From positions 1-64,000 of the forward strand of contig CACXCA010000016.1 in the NCBI GenBank assembly GCA_902766045.1: 64,000 nucleotides of DNA. The letters are read 5' to 3'. The notes under the pieces were generated by a model. That model had not been told where the DNA came from and made no database searches. It worked only from the letters and a program-made list of their open reading frames with translations. The first letter of the stretch is position 1, and each line of letters starts with the position of its first letter. The position numbers and the translations under genes are program-made. Shown here one piece after another: positions 7,653-16,847 of this stretch. The DNA is from an uncultured Bacteroidales bacterium (lineage in GTDB: Bacteria > Bacteroidota > Bacteroidia > Bacteroidales > Paludibacteraceae).

Positions 7653-8534
7653 ATGAATAAAAACTATTCTCTTTTATTGTTGGCCTTAGGATACTGTTTC
7701 TGCTCAACAGCCCAACAAATAAAAGAATCCAAACTTAAAGAAGAAAGAGAGCGTATTATTACAGAATGGAAATCTCAAGTCAGACTGGATTACAACAACG
7801 ATTACCAAAATGAGACGATTCATTTTAATAATCATGAGATAAAGTTTTACTCCTCCGATGTCAAATATGGATGCAGTTTGTGGATACTACATGATTTCGG
7901 TGAGACGATAACGGAGATTGAACTGCAGAAAAGTATTTCTCCCTCTTGTCCAGGAGGAGCCTATGTAAAACCCCTCCTGCCAAATAATGAGATGTGGGAT
8001 CAAGCTATTACCGATACGATAATAGAAAATCTAATCGAGATGATGATTGTCTGTAAAGGGATCGACCCCAATAGAGTATATTTTTATGTAAAAGGAGAGG
8101 CGGACAAGCGTTTTGCCGAACGACTTAGCGACCATTGGGCTACGACAACAAACATCAAAGACATCACCGACTGTGCAAAAGTAATCAGAAACCCATATCC
8201 TAAACACCTTGTGTGGACACAAGGGGAACTGCCACGTAGTACCTTCTACTGGGTCACTCTTCCTAAAACGATTTCTCCTAAACAAGGAGACAAATTCGAA
8301 GCTAAAATAGAAGGAAACAACATAGAAATTATCCAAATGGATTACGATGAAGTAACAATATGGATAAACGAAAAGATGGTTGATCTCAAGAAACCCGTAA
8401 CAATAAAATACAACGATAAGGTGATTTATAATGACATAGTAAAGTTAAACACCAGCAATCTAATATTATCATTGGAAAATCGTAAAGATCCTACATTCTG
8501 CTTCCCAGCAAATGTGACCATCAGAAAAAAATAG
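7653..8534 (+). CDS. Secreted alpha/beta-hydrolase (esterase) homologue, apparently catalytically dead
   Basis: 293 aa with an N-terminal signal peptide (MNKNYSLLLLALGYCFCSTAQQ). The order of segments follows secreted Bacteroidales esterase-like hydrolases: LWILHDFG where HGGG is expected, then DPNRVYFYVKGEADKRFAERLSDHWA at about residues 138-163, then NPYPKHLVWTQGE, and a C-terminal beta domain ending MVDLKKPVTIKYNDKVIYND and FPANV. In active relatives the element after NRVY is a Ser nucleophile elbow (GxSxGG). Here it reads VKGEADKR with no Ser. It therefore looks like a pseudoenzyme or a decayed copy. The assignment rests on motif memory, not a search. Confidence 0.55.
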   Translation: MNKNYSLLLLALGYCFCSTAQQIKESKLKEERERIITEWKSQVRLDYNNDYQNETIHFNNHEIKFYSSDVKYGCSLWILHDFGETITEIELQKSISPSCPGGAYVKPLLPNNEMWDQAITDTIIENLIEMMIVCKGIDPNRVYFYVKGEADKRFAERLSDHWATTTNIKDITDCAKVIRNPYPKHLVWTQGELPRSTFYWVTLPKTISPKQGDKFEAKIEGNNIEIIQMDYDEVTIWINEKMVDLKKPVTIKYNDKVIYNDIVKLNTSNLILSLENRKDPTFCFPANVTIRKK

Positions 8535-8590
8535 AATCGGATGTCTTACATACTATAGACTATTATAAGTCATTATCAATAGAAACAAAG

Positions 8591-8617
8591 AAAGGATGCC
8601 CACACTGAGCATCCTTT
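8591..8617. terminator. Bidirectional terminator
   Basis: AAAGGATGC and GCATCCTTT form a stem with a 9-nt loop between the convergent genes ending at 8534 (+) and 8641 (-). A T-run follows on the plus strand. Confidence 0.75.
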
Positions 8618-8640
8618 TCTTCTATCGTTATAAACACTTA

Positions 8641-10914
8641 TTATTTACTGTTTATCTGAGCATCAATAACTGCGATTGTCGTCATATTAATAATATCACG
8701 AACAGAAGCCTCAACATCCAAAACATGAACTGGCTTTCTCATACCCATTTGAACTGGGCCGATGCTTTCAAACATACCCATGCTGATCAACATACGATAA
8801 GCAATGTTAGCTGAATTCAAGCAAGGGAAGATCAATGTATTAACATCCATTCCATCGATTGTGCTGAATGGATACTTCTCATGACGAAGTTTCTTATTCA
8901 ATGCGAAGTTCACTTGCATCTCACCATCGACCATGAGTTCTGGATTCTTTGCATGAAGCAATTCAACAGCCTCATGAACTACACATGGATTACCAGTAGA
9001 ATCAGCGCCGAAGTTAGAGTAAGACAACATAGCCATAACTGGACGTTCATTGAACAACTTCACTGTCTGGTTAGTCAATCGAGCAATCTCAGCCAATGTT
9101 TGAGCAGAAGGAGAATCATTCATCAATGTATCTGCCATATAGAATACACCCTTAGGCGTATTGATGATATTCAATGCAGCAAGATTGTTGATGCCCTCAC
9201 GCATACCAATGATATCCATAGCAGGCTTAATTGCCTCCATATACTTCGTATAAGAACCTGTTATCATGGCATCAGCGTCACCCATCTCAACCATCATAGC
9301 ACCGAAGTAATTGCGGTCATACATCTTCTCATTTGATTCTGAATAAGTATAACCCTTACGAGCCAACTTCTCAGAGATGTATTTAGCATAACGATTACGA
9401 CGAGACTCCTCACGATCATGACGAAGATTAATGATTTCAATACCATCAATATCAATACCATTCTCCTTAGCAATCTTAGCAATTCTTTCTTCGTTACCCA
9501 AAAGGATAGGAATACAGATACCTTCTTTCTTTGCAGTTGAAGCAGCTTGCAATGTATTAGCAGCATTAGCTTCAGTGAAGACAACACGTTTTGGATTAGC
9601 CTTAGCAGCTTCGGTCAACGAACCGATCAACGTATTATCCAAGCCCATACGAGCACGAAGTTCTGCTTTATACTCACTCCAGTTTGTAATCTCTTTACGA
9701 GCAACACCAGACTCCATAGCAGCTTTAGCTACAGCAGGAGCAACAGTCTCCAACAAACGTGGGTCAAATGCAGTAGGGATGATATAATCAGGACCGAACT
9801 TCATCTTCTTGTTACCATAGGCGATAGAAACAGCTTCTGGTACAGGTTGCTTAGCCAATGCAGCCAACGCATGAACTGCAGCCAACTTCATCTCCTCATT
9901 GATAGCCTTAGCATGAGTATCCAAAGCACCACGGAAGATATAAGGGAAACCAAGCACGTTATTGATCTGGTTAGGATAATCAGAACGTCCCGTACCACAA
10001 ATAACATCCGGACGAGATGCTTTTGCATCATCATAAGAGATTTCTGGTGTAGGGTTAGCCAATGCAAACACGATAGGGTTCTTCGCCATTGAGCGAACCA
10101 TATCCTGACTCAACACATTACCTTTTGAAAGGCCTAAGAATACGTCTGCATCCTTAACAGCCTCTTCCAACGTTGTGATATCACGACTTGTTGCAAAAGG
10201 TTTCTTACGATCATTTAAGTCAGTTCTTTTAGTATTGATAACACCCTTAGAGTCACACATTACGATATTCTCCAAACGTGCACCTAATGCCATATATAAT
10301 TTTGTACAAGAGTTAGCTGCTGCACCAGCTCCGTTCACAACAATCTTAACATCCTCTATCTTCTTGCCAACCAATTCCAATGCATTGACTAACGCTGCAG
10401 ACGAGATGATTGCTGTTCCATGTTGATCATCGTGCATCAACGGAATATCCAACTCTGCTTTCAGACGATCCTCGATTTCAAAACATTCAGGAGCCTTTAT
10501 ATCCTCCAAGTTGATTCCACCAAATGTTGGCGCAATGGCTTTCACTGTTTCGCAGAACTTATCGATGTTTTTCTCATTCACCTCAATATCAAACACATCT
10601 ACATCTGCAAAAATCTTAAATAAAAGGCCTTTACCCTCCATTACTGGTTTTCCTGCTTCAGCACCTATGTCTCCTAAACCTAACACAGCCGTACCGTTTG
10701 AAATTACTGCAACCAAATTTCCCTTTGCAGTATAATCATACGCCTTATGCTGGTCTTTCTGGATTTCCAAGCATGGTTCTGCCACACCTGGTGAATAGGC
10801 TAACGCCAAATCTCTTTGCGTTGCTGTTGGCTTTGTAGGAATTACTTGAATCTTTCCTGGTCTTCCTTCTGCGTGATATCTCAACGCATCTGATTGTTTT
10901 TTTTCGTCACTCAT
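8641..10914 (-). CDS. maeB: NADP-dependent malic enzyme with phosphotransacetylase-like C-terminal domain
   Basis: 757 aa, MaeB type. It oxidatively decarboxylates malate to pyruvate, making NADPH. The malic enzyme domain covers roughly residues 1-420: YSPGVAEPCL near the start, MHDDQHGTAII for substrate and metal binding, and the NAD(P)-fold stretch IVVNGAGAAANSC. The C-terminal half (about 430-757) is a phosphate acetyl/butyryltransferase-like domain, normally regulatory in this family. The ATG at 10914 (MSDEKK) fits family N-termini. A start at 10941 would leave almost no leader after the -7 box at 10958-10965. Confidence 0.93.
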   Translation of the reverse strand: MSDEKKQSDALRYHAEGRPGKIQVIPTKPTATQRDLALAYSPGVAEPCLEIQKDQHKAYDYTAKGNLVAVISNGTAVLGLGDIGAEAGKPVMEGKGLLFKIFADVDVFDIEVNEKNIDKFCETVKAIAPTFGGINLEDIKAPECFEIEDRLKAELDIPLMHDDQHGTAIISSAALVNALELVGKKIEDVKIVVNGAGAAANSCTKLYMALGARLENIVMCDSKGVINTKRTDLNDRKKPFATSRDITTLEEAVKDADVFLGLSKGNVLSQDMVRSMAKNPIVFALANPTPEISYDDAKASRPDVICGTGRSDYPNQINNVLGFPYIFRGALDTHAKAINEEMKLAAVHALAALAKQPVPEAVSIAYGNKKMKFGPDYIIPTAFDPRLLETVAPAVAKAAMESGVARKEITNWSEYKAELRARMGLDNTLIGSLTEAAKANPKRVVFTEANAANTLQAASTAKKEGICIPILLGNEERIAKIAKENGIDIDGIEIINLRHDREESRRNRYAKYISEKLARKGYTYSESNEKMYDRNYFGAMMVEMGDADAMITGSYTKYMEAIKPAMDIIGMREGINNLAALNIINTPKGVFYMADTLMNDSPSAQTLAEIARLTNQTVKLFNERPVMAMLSYSNFGADSTGNPCVVHEAVELLHAKNPELMVDGEMQVNFALNKKLRHEKYPFSTIDGMDVNTLIFPCLNSANIAYRMLISMGMFESIGPVQMGMRKPVHVLDVEASVRDIINMTTIAVIDAQINSK

Positions 10915-10957
10915 ATATCCGAATTTTATGTTCTTCAACATATTTTTATATCGGGTG

Positions 10958-10965
10958 CAAAGTTA
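10958..10965 (-). promoter_or_regulatory. -7 promoter box for maeB
   Basis: On the minus strand TAACTTTG matches TAnnTTTG, 44 bp upstream of the chosen ATG at 10914. Its position decides the start between 10941 and 10914. Confidence 0.5.
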
Positions 10966-11106
10966 CAACTTTTTTATTAATTCATAACACTTTGTTTTCT
11001 TTTTATTTACAAATACCACATATTGATTTCCTTCATTATTTGAGAATCTCCATTTTGTCAACCGTTCTTCACCTAAGGGGTATAGATTTGGTATAAAACA
11101 AACAGA

Positions 11107-11126
11107 GACGATGTACTCGCATCGTC
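11107..11126 (-). terminator. Terminator downstream of the yggS-like gene
   Basis: GACGATG (11107-11113) and CATCGTC (11120-11126) form a 7-bp stem. On the minus strand it is followed by a T-rich run (TCTGTTTTGTTTT). It lies 78 bp beyond the stop at 11204. Confidence 0.6.
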
Positions 11127-11203
11127 CCTTATAAACAAAATATAATTCAATCCCTTATAATTCCTAATCCAAAACTCTCAACCCTTACTCTTAACTCTTA
11201 ACT

Positions 11204-11863
11204 CTAATATTGTCTCTCCCCAAAGATAGTAGTACCCAACCGTACGATTGTACTCCCCTCTTCTATCGCGATTCGGTAGTCGCCCGACATTCCCATCGAA
11301 AGTTCCTTGAATTGAGGAGCAACAGTAGATTGCATCTCCTGAAAGAAGTGATGAAGCGAAGCAAATTCGCGACGGGTCTGGTTCTCATCATCCGTCAATG
11401 AACCCATTCCCATAATACCGACAACAGAGACAAACTTTAACGACTGTAATCTATCACTTTGTAAGAGTTCCCGTGCAGTATCGAAGTCAAAGCCATATTT
11501 TGTTTCTTCCTTAGCTACATGGATTTCAAGCAAACAAGGTATAACTCTTCCGCACTTTTCAGCCTGAGCATTGATAACCTGCAATAATTTTTCGGTATCA
11601 ACACTGTGAATCATAGAGATATAAGGTGCAATATACTTCACTTTATTCGTTTGCAAATGACCAATAAAATGCCATTCTATATCTTTCGGCAATACCTCTA
11701 CTTTTTCTTTTAGTTCCTGAACATGGCTTTCTCCGAAATAACGTTGTCCTGCATCATACGCCTCTTGAATAAGTTCAGCAGGGTGGAACTTAGAAACTGC
11801 CAACAATCGGGTAGATGCTGGCAGTTCACTCTTTATCTCTTGTAATCTTTTAGCTATTGACAT
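11204..11863 (-). CDS. yggS: YggS/PLPBP-family pyridoxal phosphate-binding protein
   Basis: 219 aa PLP homeostasis protein with an alanine-racemase-like barrel but no known enzyme activity. The PLP lysine is K25 in LLAVSKFHP. Other hallmarks are YFGESHVQELKEK, WHFIGHLQTNKVKY, SVDTEKLL, GIMGMGSL and the C-terminal LSMGMSGDYRIAIEEGSTIVRLGTTIFG. Full family length. It is 22 bp downstream of the DUF4494 gene, in a likely two-gene operon. Confidence 0.93.
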   Translation of the reverse strand: MSIAKRLQEIKSELPASTRLLAVSKFHPAELIQEAYDAGQRYFGESHVQELKEKVEVLPKDIEWHFIGHLQTNKVKYIAPYISMIHSVDTEKLLQVINAQAEKCGRVIPCLLEIHVAKEETKYGFDFDTARELLQSDRLQSLKFVSVVGIMGMGSLTDDENQTRREFASLHHFFQEMQSTVAPQFKELSMGMSGDYRIAIEEGSTIVRLGTTIFGERQY

Positions 11864-11885
11864 TTTCTTTTACAATTTTTCTATC

Positions 11886-12329
11886 TTAATTTTCGGGTAC
11901 TGCATAAAGAAATATATCCATGATTGGAGTGTCCGAAATAGCCACTATCTCAGTATCTGAAATAGTATCTTTCAAACCCTCTTTTAGATTCTTCAATGCT
12001 TCGTCAAAATCATCAGCATGTACCAATATAGTATAATTAAATCGTTTCTCCTTAGCACTAACCTCATCGATAGTCACATACGAAACTTTACATTTATACC
12101 ACTTCGACGCATCTATATCTTTGCCAAAGATTTCACTGATTCTTGCCTTTCGAATACCAGCCACCGTAAACTCGCCAACATTATAGAAAGGAGCTACTTC
12201 CTCATTAATTCTGGCTTCTGCTTCCGAGAAGGACAAAGCATCAACTAAATATGTATCCGTGATTTTTTTCTTTTTCCCTGTTGTTTCTTCAACTTGGTCA
12301 TGACTAACCTTACATTCAAAAAAATTCAT
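11886..12329 (-). CDS. DUF4494 protein
   Basis: 147 aa, matching the Bacteroidales-specific DUF4494 family: MNFFECKVSHDQVEETTGKK at the N-terminus, TYLVDALSFSEAEARI, then KWYKCKVSY and a second, similar half. The two halves (about residues 1-75 and 78-145) look like an internal duplication (FECKVSHDQV / YKCKVSYVTI). The family is unassigned in function. No signal peptide, so cytoplasmic. Confidence 0.85.
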   Translation of the reverse strand: MNFFECKVSHDQVEETTGKKKKITDTYLVDALSFSEAEARINEEVAPFYNVGEFTVAGIRKARISEIFGKDIDASKWYKCKVSYVTIDEVSAKEKRFNYTILVHADDFDEALKNLKEGLKDTISDTEIVAISDTPIMDIFLYAVPEN

Positions 12330-12717
12330 AACAAAATGTTTTTATGATTACTTATGGCAAAGTTACACCAAAAGAACGAAAGTTTATCATCTTTATCTCA
12401 AAATCTTACATGGTATTTTCAACATCGACCCCTCCTTAACATGATTAAACATCAAACATCTGTTTTAACATTAATCAAAGATTCATTGTGATTTTTTAAG
12501 TTTTACTTATATTTTAATCATTTTATTCGACATTTCCACTATTTATCGAATTCATTACCCGACTAATAAGTAAACATCAACGAACTAACGCATTTTTTAT
12601 TATTGCACTTTTTTACACAAAGTGAGCAAAAAAATCGCACAAAAAGAGGTAAAATGTGTAATTTTCACTATTTTTGCATAAAAATTGTAACTGAGTATAA
12701 ACAAATTAAAGAACCAA
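12330..12717. other. Long AT-rich divergent promoter region
   Basis: 388 bp between the divergent DUF4494 and acyl-CoA synthetase genes. TATTTTTG at 12669-12676 is a good plus-strand -7 box 41 bp before the ATG at 12718. I recognise no gene or RNA element; several short AT-rich palindromic stretches carry no clear identity. Confidence 0.5.
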
Positions 12718-14373
12718 ATGTCAAAAACACTCAATCAGCATATCGAGGGGACCATAAAGTCTCACTGGGATATGAAGGCGATGACCAACTACATCACCAA
12801 GCAATCTTACACTTATCAAGAAGTAGGAAAAGAGATTGCTCGTTTACACGTCTTGTTCAAAGAGTTGAACATAACGCCACAAGATAAAATTGCTTTGGTC
12901 GGCAGAAACACGCCTGAATGGGCCATAACATTTTTAGCAACAGTTACATATGGAGCTGTGATTGTACCTATCTTACAGGACTTCCATCCTAACGATATAC
13001 AACATATCATCAATCACTCCGAGTCTAAACTTTTATTCTTATCTGATAATCAATGGGACAATCTAAATGAAGAATCATTACACACCATAAGAGGTGTATT
13101 CTCCATTACTGATTTCCGCTGTATATATCAAGCTCCAGGTGAATCCATTCAGATGACGATGAAGCATTTGGATGCTAAGTTTGCCGAGCGTTATCCAAAC
13201 GGCATCAGCAAGGATGATATTCAATATACTGAAAAGGATACTCACGAGATGTCCGTGTTGAATTACACCTCTGGTACCACAGGATTTAGTAAAGGTGTCA
13301 TGCTGACGGGCGACAATTTCTGCAGTATGATTGAATGTGCGCAAAAGGAAACCAACCTTGTAGGAGAAGGATACAGAATTCTTTCTTTCTTACCATTGGC
13401 TCATGCCTACGGATGTGCATTCGATTTTATTGCACAATTCGCAACAGGTGCACACATCACTTTCTTAACCCGTCTTCCAAGTCCAAAAGTACTGATAAAG
13501 GCCATGGACGAAATCAAACCAGATGCGATCTTCACCGTACCTCTTGTCATGGAAAAGATATACAAAAACAATATCTTACCTACATTGAATAAGACATCCA
13601 TGAAAGTGGCAACCAGCATACCATTCATATCAGACAGAATCTATGCAGAGATTCGTAAAAAACTCATCAACACGTTTGGTGGAGAATTCAGAAAGGTGGT
13701 TATTGGAGGTGCTCCTTTCAACAGAGAGGTGGAAGATTTCTTTCACAAGATAGGCTTCCCATACATCGTAGGATATGGAATGACCGAATGTGCTCCATTG
13801 GTAAGTGTGGATTGCTATAATTTTGTTCCACATTCCGTAGGTAAACCTATTCTAGACACTCAGGTACGTATTGACTCACCTGACGAACAGAACATACCTG
13901 GAGAGATTCAGATCAAAGGTCGCAACGTGATGATAGGATATTTCAAGAATGAAGAAGCGACAAAAAGCGTCTTCACCGAAGATGGTTGGTTGAAGACAGG
14001 TGATGTAGGTGTCATCGATAAGGATAGAAACATTTATATCAAAGGACGCTCTAAAACAATGATTCTAACAGCTTCTGGACAGAATGTTTATCCTGAAGAA
14101 ATCGAGGCGAAAATCAACAATTTACCATTCGTATCGGAAAGCATTGTCATCCAACAAGATGATAAAATTGTCGCATTAATTTATCCTGATTTTGCTTCAA
14201 TGGATGAGATGAACATCGATCATAAAGATCTAGAATCCATCATGGAAGAGCAGAGGAAAACAATCAACGAAAAGTTGGCTGCATACGAACAGATAAAAGC
14301 GTTCAAGATTCACCCTACTGAATTTGAAAAGACTCCGAAAAAGAGTATCAAACGTTATTTATACGAAAAATAA
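12718..14373 (+). CDS. AMP-forming long-chain acyl-CoA synthetase-like protein (copy 1)
   Basis: 551 aa ANL-superfamily adenylating enzyme, probably fatty acid to acyl-AMP to acyl-CoA. Core motifs: YTSGTTGFSKGV (P-loop, about residues 182-193), GYGMTECAP (about 352-360), the KTGDVG aspartate motif (about 426-431) and IKGRSKTMI. The C-terminal catalytic lysine is in KTPKKSIKRYL. It has no membrane segment. It is the first of two adjacent paralogues; the second starts 280 bp on with its own promoter. Acyl chain specificity cannot be read from the sequence. Confidence 0.88.
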   Translation: MSKTLNQHIEGTIKSHWDMKAMTNYITKQSYTYQEVGKEIARLHVLFKELNITPQDKIALVGRNTPEWAITFLATVTYGAVIVPILQDFHPNDIQHIINHSESKLLFLSDNQWDNLNEESLHTIRGVFSITDFRCIYQAPGESIQMTMKHLDAKFAERYPNGISKDDIQYTEKDTHEMSVLNYTSGTTGFSKGVMLTGDNFCSMIECAQKETNLVGEGYRILSFLPLAHAYGCAFDFIAQFATGAHITFLTRLPSPKVLIKAMDEIKPDAIFTVPLVMEKIYKNNILPTLNKTSMKVATSIPFISDRIYAEIRKKLINTFGGEFRKVVIGGAPFNREVEDFFHKIGFPYIVGYGMTECAPLVSVDCYNFVPHSVGKPILDTQVRIDSPDEQNIPGEIQIKGRNVMIGYFKNEEATKSVFTEDGWLKTGDVGVIDKDRNIYIKGRSKTMILTASGQNVYPEEIEAKINNLPFVSESIVIQQDDKIVALIYPDFASMDEMNIDHKDLESIMEEQRKTINEKLAAYEQIKAFKIHPTEFEKTPKKSIKRYLYEK

Positions 14374-14396
14374 ATAAAAAAATTTTCACCTTCATA

Positions 14397-14435
14397 AACA
14401 ACTGCTCGTAGGCATTCTGTCAGCGAGCAGTTGTT
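14397..14435 (+). terminator. Terminator after acyl-CoA synthetase copy 1
   Basis: AACAACTGCTCG (14397-14408) pairs with CGAGCAGTTGTT (14424-14435), a perfect 12-bp stem followed by a T-rich stretch. Confidence 0.85.
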
Positions 14436-14476
14436 GTTTGTCATACCCGTTGTTTGCATTTTCCATCGAACAATAT

Positions 14477-14506
14477 CTTGTATTTTAAATATTTTGCATA
14501 TTTTTG
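14477..14506 (+). promoter_or_regulatory. Promoter of acyl-CoA synthetase copy 2
   Basis: CTTG (14477-14480), 18 nt, then TATTTTTG (14499-14506). The predicted leader to the ATG at 14654 is about 140 nt and contains a possible long-range stem (14574-14622). Confidence 0.55.
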
Positions 14507-14653
14507 TCGATGAATGAATTAATTCACATAGGTTAGGTTAGAATAATATTAATTAATAAAAACAGATACGTCCTTATATAAAGGAATAGGAGTTCGTGCC
14601 TTTATAGGATTTCGAAGGATGTCTTCTGAATTTATGTCAACATATATAAATAT

Positions 14654-16318
14654 ATGGATAAGTTAACGTACATCAAATACTACGAAAATTCATTTGTGAA
14701 CAATTGGGACTTACCTGCCATGACAGATTATGTCACCAAAGAGAGTTTTACCTACGGTGAAGTAGCAGAAAAAATCGCGAAGCTTCACGTCTTATTCAAA
14801 GAGTTAAATATCAGGAAAGAGGATAAAATAGCCATTGTAGGCAACAACAACCATATCTGGGCTATCACCTTCCTCGCTGTTGAAACATACGGAGCGGTCG
14901 CAGTTCCTATTCTAAAGGATTTTCATTCAGACGACATCCAGCACATCATCAATCATTCGGACTCCGCCCTTCTTTTCCTAACAGACAATATTTGGGAGAA
15001 TATTGATGAATCCAAGATTCCTAATGTCAGAGGCATCTTTTCAATGTCTGATTTCCGTTGTCTCTATCAAAGTGCAGGAGAAACCATTCAGAAGACGTTA
15101 AAAACAATCGATAGCAAATTCCAGGAACTCTATCCGAACGGTTTTCACAAGGAAGATGTTCATTACGACGAGAAGGATGATGAAGAACTGGTGATGATCA
15201 GCTATACATCAGGTACCACAGGATACAGCAAGGGTGTCATGATCGCTGGAAAGAATTTCCGTGCGAACATTGCATTTGCCTTAGATACAGACCAAGCGAA
15301 AAGAGGATATAATATTCTCTCCATGCTCCCATTGGCCCATGCATACGGACTATTAGGCGAGATTTTAGCACAGATATCTGCTGGTTCTCACATCTATTTC
15401 CTCAACAGACTGCCATCTCCAAAGATCCTTATCAAAGCGATGTCCGATGTGAGACCTAACTCCATCTTCTTAGTTCCATTGGTTTTGGAAAAGATATATA
15501 AGAATCAAATCTTACCAACGATCAACAAGACTTCCATGAAGGTGGCTCTAAGTATTCCAGGACTAAACAATAAGATATACTCTGAAATCAGAAAAAAACT
15601 TGTCGATACTTTCGGTGGAAAATTCAAAGCCTTAGTATTGGGAGGTGCGCCACTGAATGCTGAGACAGCAGCGTTCATGGACAAGATAAAATTCCCTTAC
15701 GTCTGTGGTTATGGTATGACCGAATGTGCACCTTTGGTTGCCTTTGCACAATTGGAAGATTATGTTTCAGGATCAGCCGGCAAACTGCTTCCTTGTTTGC
15801 AAGTGAAAGTATTATCGGAGGATCCATACAAAATTCCAGGAGAACTTCTCATCAAGGGAGATTGTGTGATGATGGGATACTACAAAAACCCGCAAGCCAC
15901 TGCAGAAACTATCGATGAAGAGGGATGGTTACATACGGGTGACATGGGAATCATCGACGAGAAAAACAATATTTTTATTAAAGGAAGATGTAAAAACATG
16001 CTGCTTGGACCTTCCGGACAAAACATCTATCCAGAATCCATTGAAGCCAAGTTAACCAATATGCCTTTTGTATCTGAGTGCATCGTCACCCAAAAAGATA
16101 ACAAACTGATCGCATTAGTCTATCCAGACTATGCTGCCATGGACGAAAGTCACATCGAAAAAGACCAGTTAACAATCATAATGGAGGAGAACAGGTTGAA
16201 CTTAAACAAAGAAATCGCAAGTTACGAGGCCATATCAAAGATCATTATTCACAACAGTGAATTTGAGAAAACGCCAAAGAAAAGTATCAAACGATATTTG
16301 TATGAGAATTTAGCTTAA
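14654..16318 (+). CDS. AMP-forming long-chain acyl-CoA synthetase-like protein (copy 2)
   Basis: 554 aa, a paralogue of the gene at 12718 with more than half of positions identical by eye. It has the same motif set: YTSGTTGYSKGV, GYGMTECAP, HTGDMG, IKGRCKNML and KTPKKSIKRYLYENL. Differences concentrate in the N-terminal 20 residues, around the acyl pocket (DYVSGSAGK against CYNFVPHSVGK) and in the surface of the C-terminal subdomain. It has its own promoter and long leader, so the two copies are probably regulated separately. Confidence 0.88.
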   Translation: MDKLTYIKYYENSFVNNWDLPAMTDYVTKESFTYGEVAEKIAKLHVLFKELNIRKEDKIAIVGNNNHIWAITFLAVETYGAVAVPILKDFHSDDIQHIINHSDSALLFLTDNIWENIDESKIPNVRGIFSMSDFRCLYQSAGETIQKTLKTIDSKFQELYPNGFHKEDVHYDEKDDEELVMISYTSGTTGYSKGVMIAGKNFRANIAFALDTDQAKRGYNILSMLPLAHAYGLLGEILAQISAGSHIYFLNRLPSPKILIKAMSDVRPNSIFLVPLVLEKIYKNQILPTINKTSMKVALSIPGLNNKIYSEIRKKLVDTFGGKFKALVLGGAPLNAETAAFMDKIKFPYVCGYGMTECAPLVAFAQLEDYVSGSAGKLLPCLQVKVLSEDPYKIPGELLIKGDCVMMGYYKNPQATAETIDEEGWLHTGDMGIIDEKNNIFIKGRCKNMLLGPSGQNIYPESIEAKLTNMPFVSECIVTQKDNKLIALVYPDYAAMDESHIEKDQLTIIMEENRLNLNKEIASYEAISKIIIHNSEFEKTPKKSIKRYLYENLA

Positions 16319-16425
16319 TCCATTTTATTGTGTGCAAATCGATCATTTTTCCAAAATTTTATATTTTTTTCACATTCCATGTCAAAAAAAAGACGAGACT
16401 GAGATACAATTGAAAAAATAAATTA

Positions 16426-16433
16426 TATTTTTG
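16426..16433 (+). promoter_or_regulatory. -7 promoter box for the small lipoprotein
   Basis: TATTTTTG, 45 bp before the ATG at 16478. No clear -33 box. Confidence 0.5.
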
Positions 16434-16477
16434 CACCGACAAAAAAAAGACGTTGTTTAATTTATTTATATAAAAAA

Positions 16478-16732
16478 ATGAAAAAGGTAGTTTTATTTTT
16501 CGCTGTTTCTGCTGCTTTCGCTTTAGCATCTTGCAGCAATGAACAAAATCAAAACGCTACTGTAGCTGATACTACTGCTACTGTAGTTGAAGAAGTTGCT
16601 ACAGTTCTTGACTCAACTGTAAACGCTGCTGATAGCACAGTATCTGCTGCTGCTGATAGCTTAGTATCTGCTGCTAACACAGCTGCTGAAGTTGTTGAAG
16701 CAATTGAAAACACTGTAGAAGCTGCAAAGTAA
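16478..16732 (+). CDS. Small Ala/Val/Thr-rich lipoprotein
   Basis: 84 aa. The signal peptide has a lipobox LASC (Cys at about residue 19). The mature part is low-complexity and predicted helical, with imperfect repeats of the type DSTVNAA / DSTVSAA / DSLVSAA, comparable to small Lpp-like helical lipoproteins. It has its own promoter and strong terminator, so it is probably an abundant monocistronic transcript. Function unknown. Confidence 0.75.
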   Translation: MKKVVLFFAVSAAFALASCSNEQNQNATVADTTATVVEEVATVLDSTVNAADSTVSAAADSLVSAANTAAEVVEAIENTVEAAK

Positions 16733-16756
16733 TTCAGTGAAAAAAATCGAGAAATA

Positions 16757-16783
16757 AAAGGGCTACTATTCAGTAGCCTTTTT
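16757..16783 (+). terminator. Terminator after the small lipoprotein gene
   Basis: AAGGGCTAC and GTAGCCTT flank a short loop and are followed by TTTTTATTTTTG. Confidence 0.85.
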
Positions 16784-16847
16784 ATTTTTGTTTTAGTGAC
16801 TCCCCAAAACTCATACCGTAAAATTCTGCCCTGTCATTCAATCAATA

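Noticed and set aside
8881..10623. Long plus-strand open frames (up to 181 aa) opposite maeB
   Set aside because: Antisense shadows of a clear, highly conserved coding sequence; Cys/His/Ser-rich translations with no family features and no promoter.
12330..12717. Riboswitch in the long intergenic region before the acyl-CoA synthetase
   Set aside because: The -7 box lies only 41 bp from the ATG, leaving too short a leader, and no known riboswitch core was seen.
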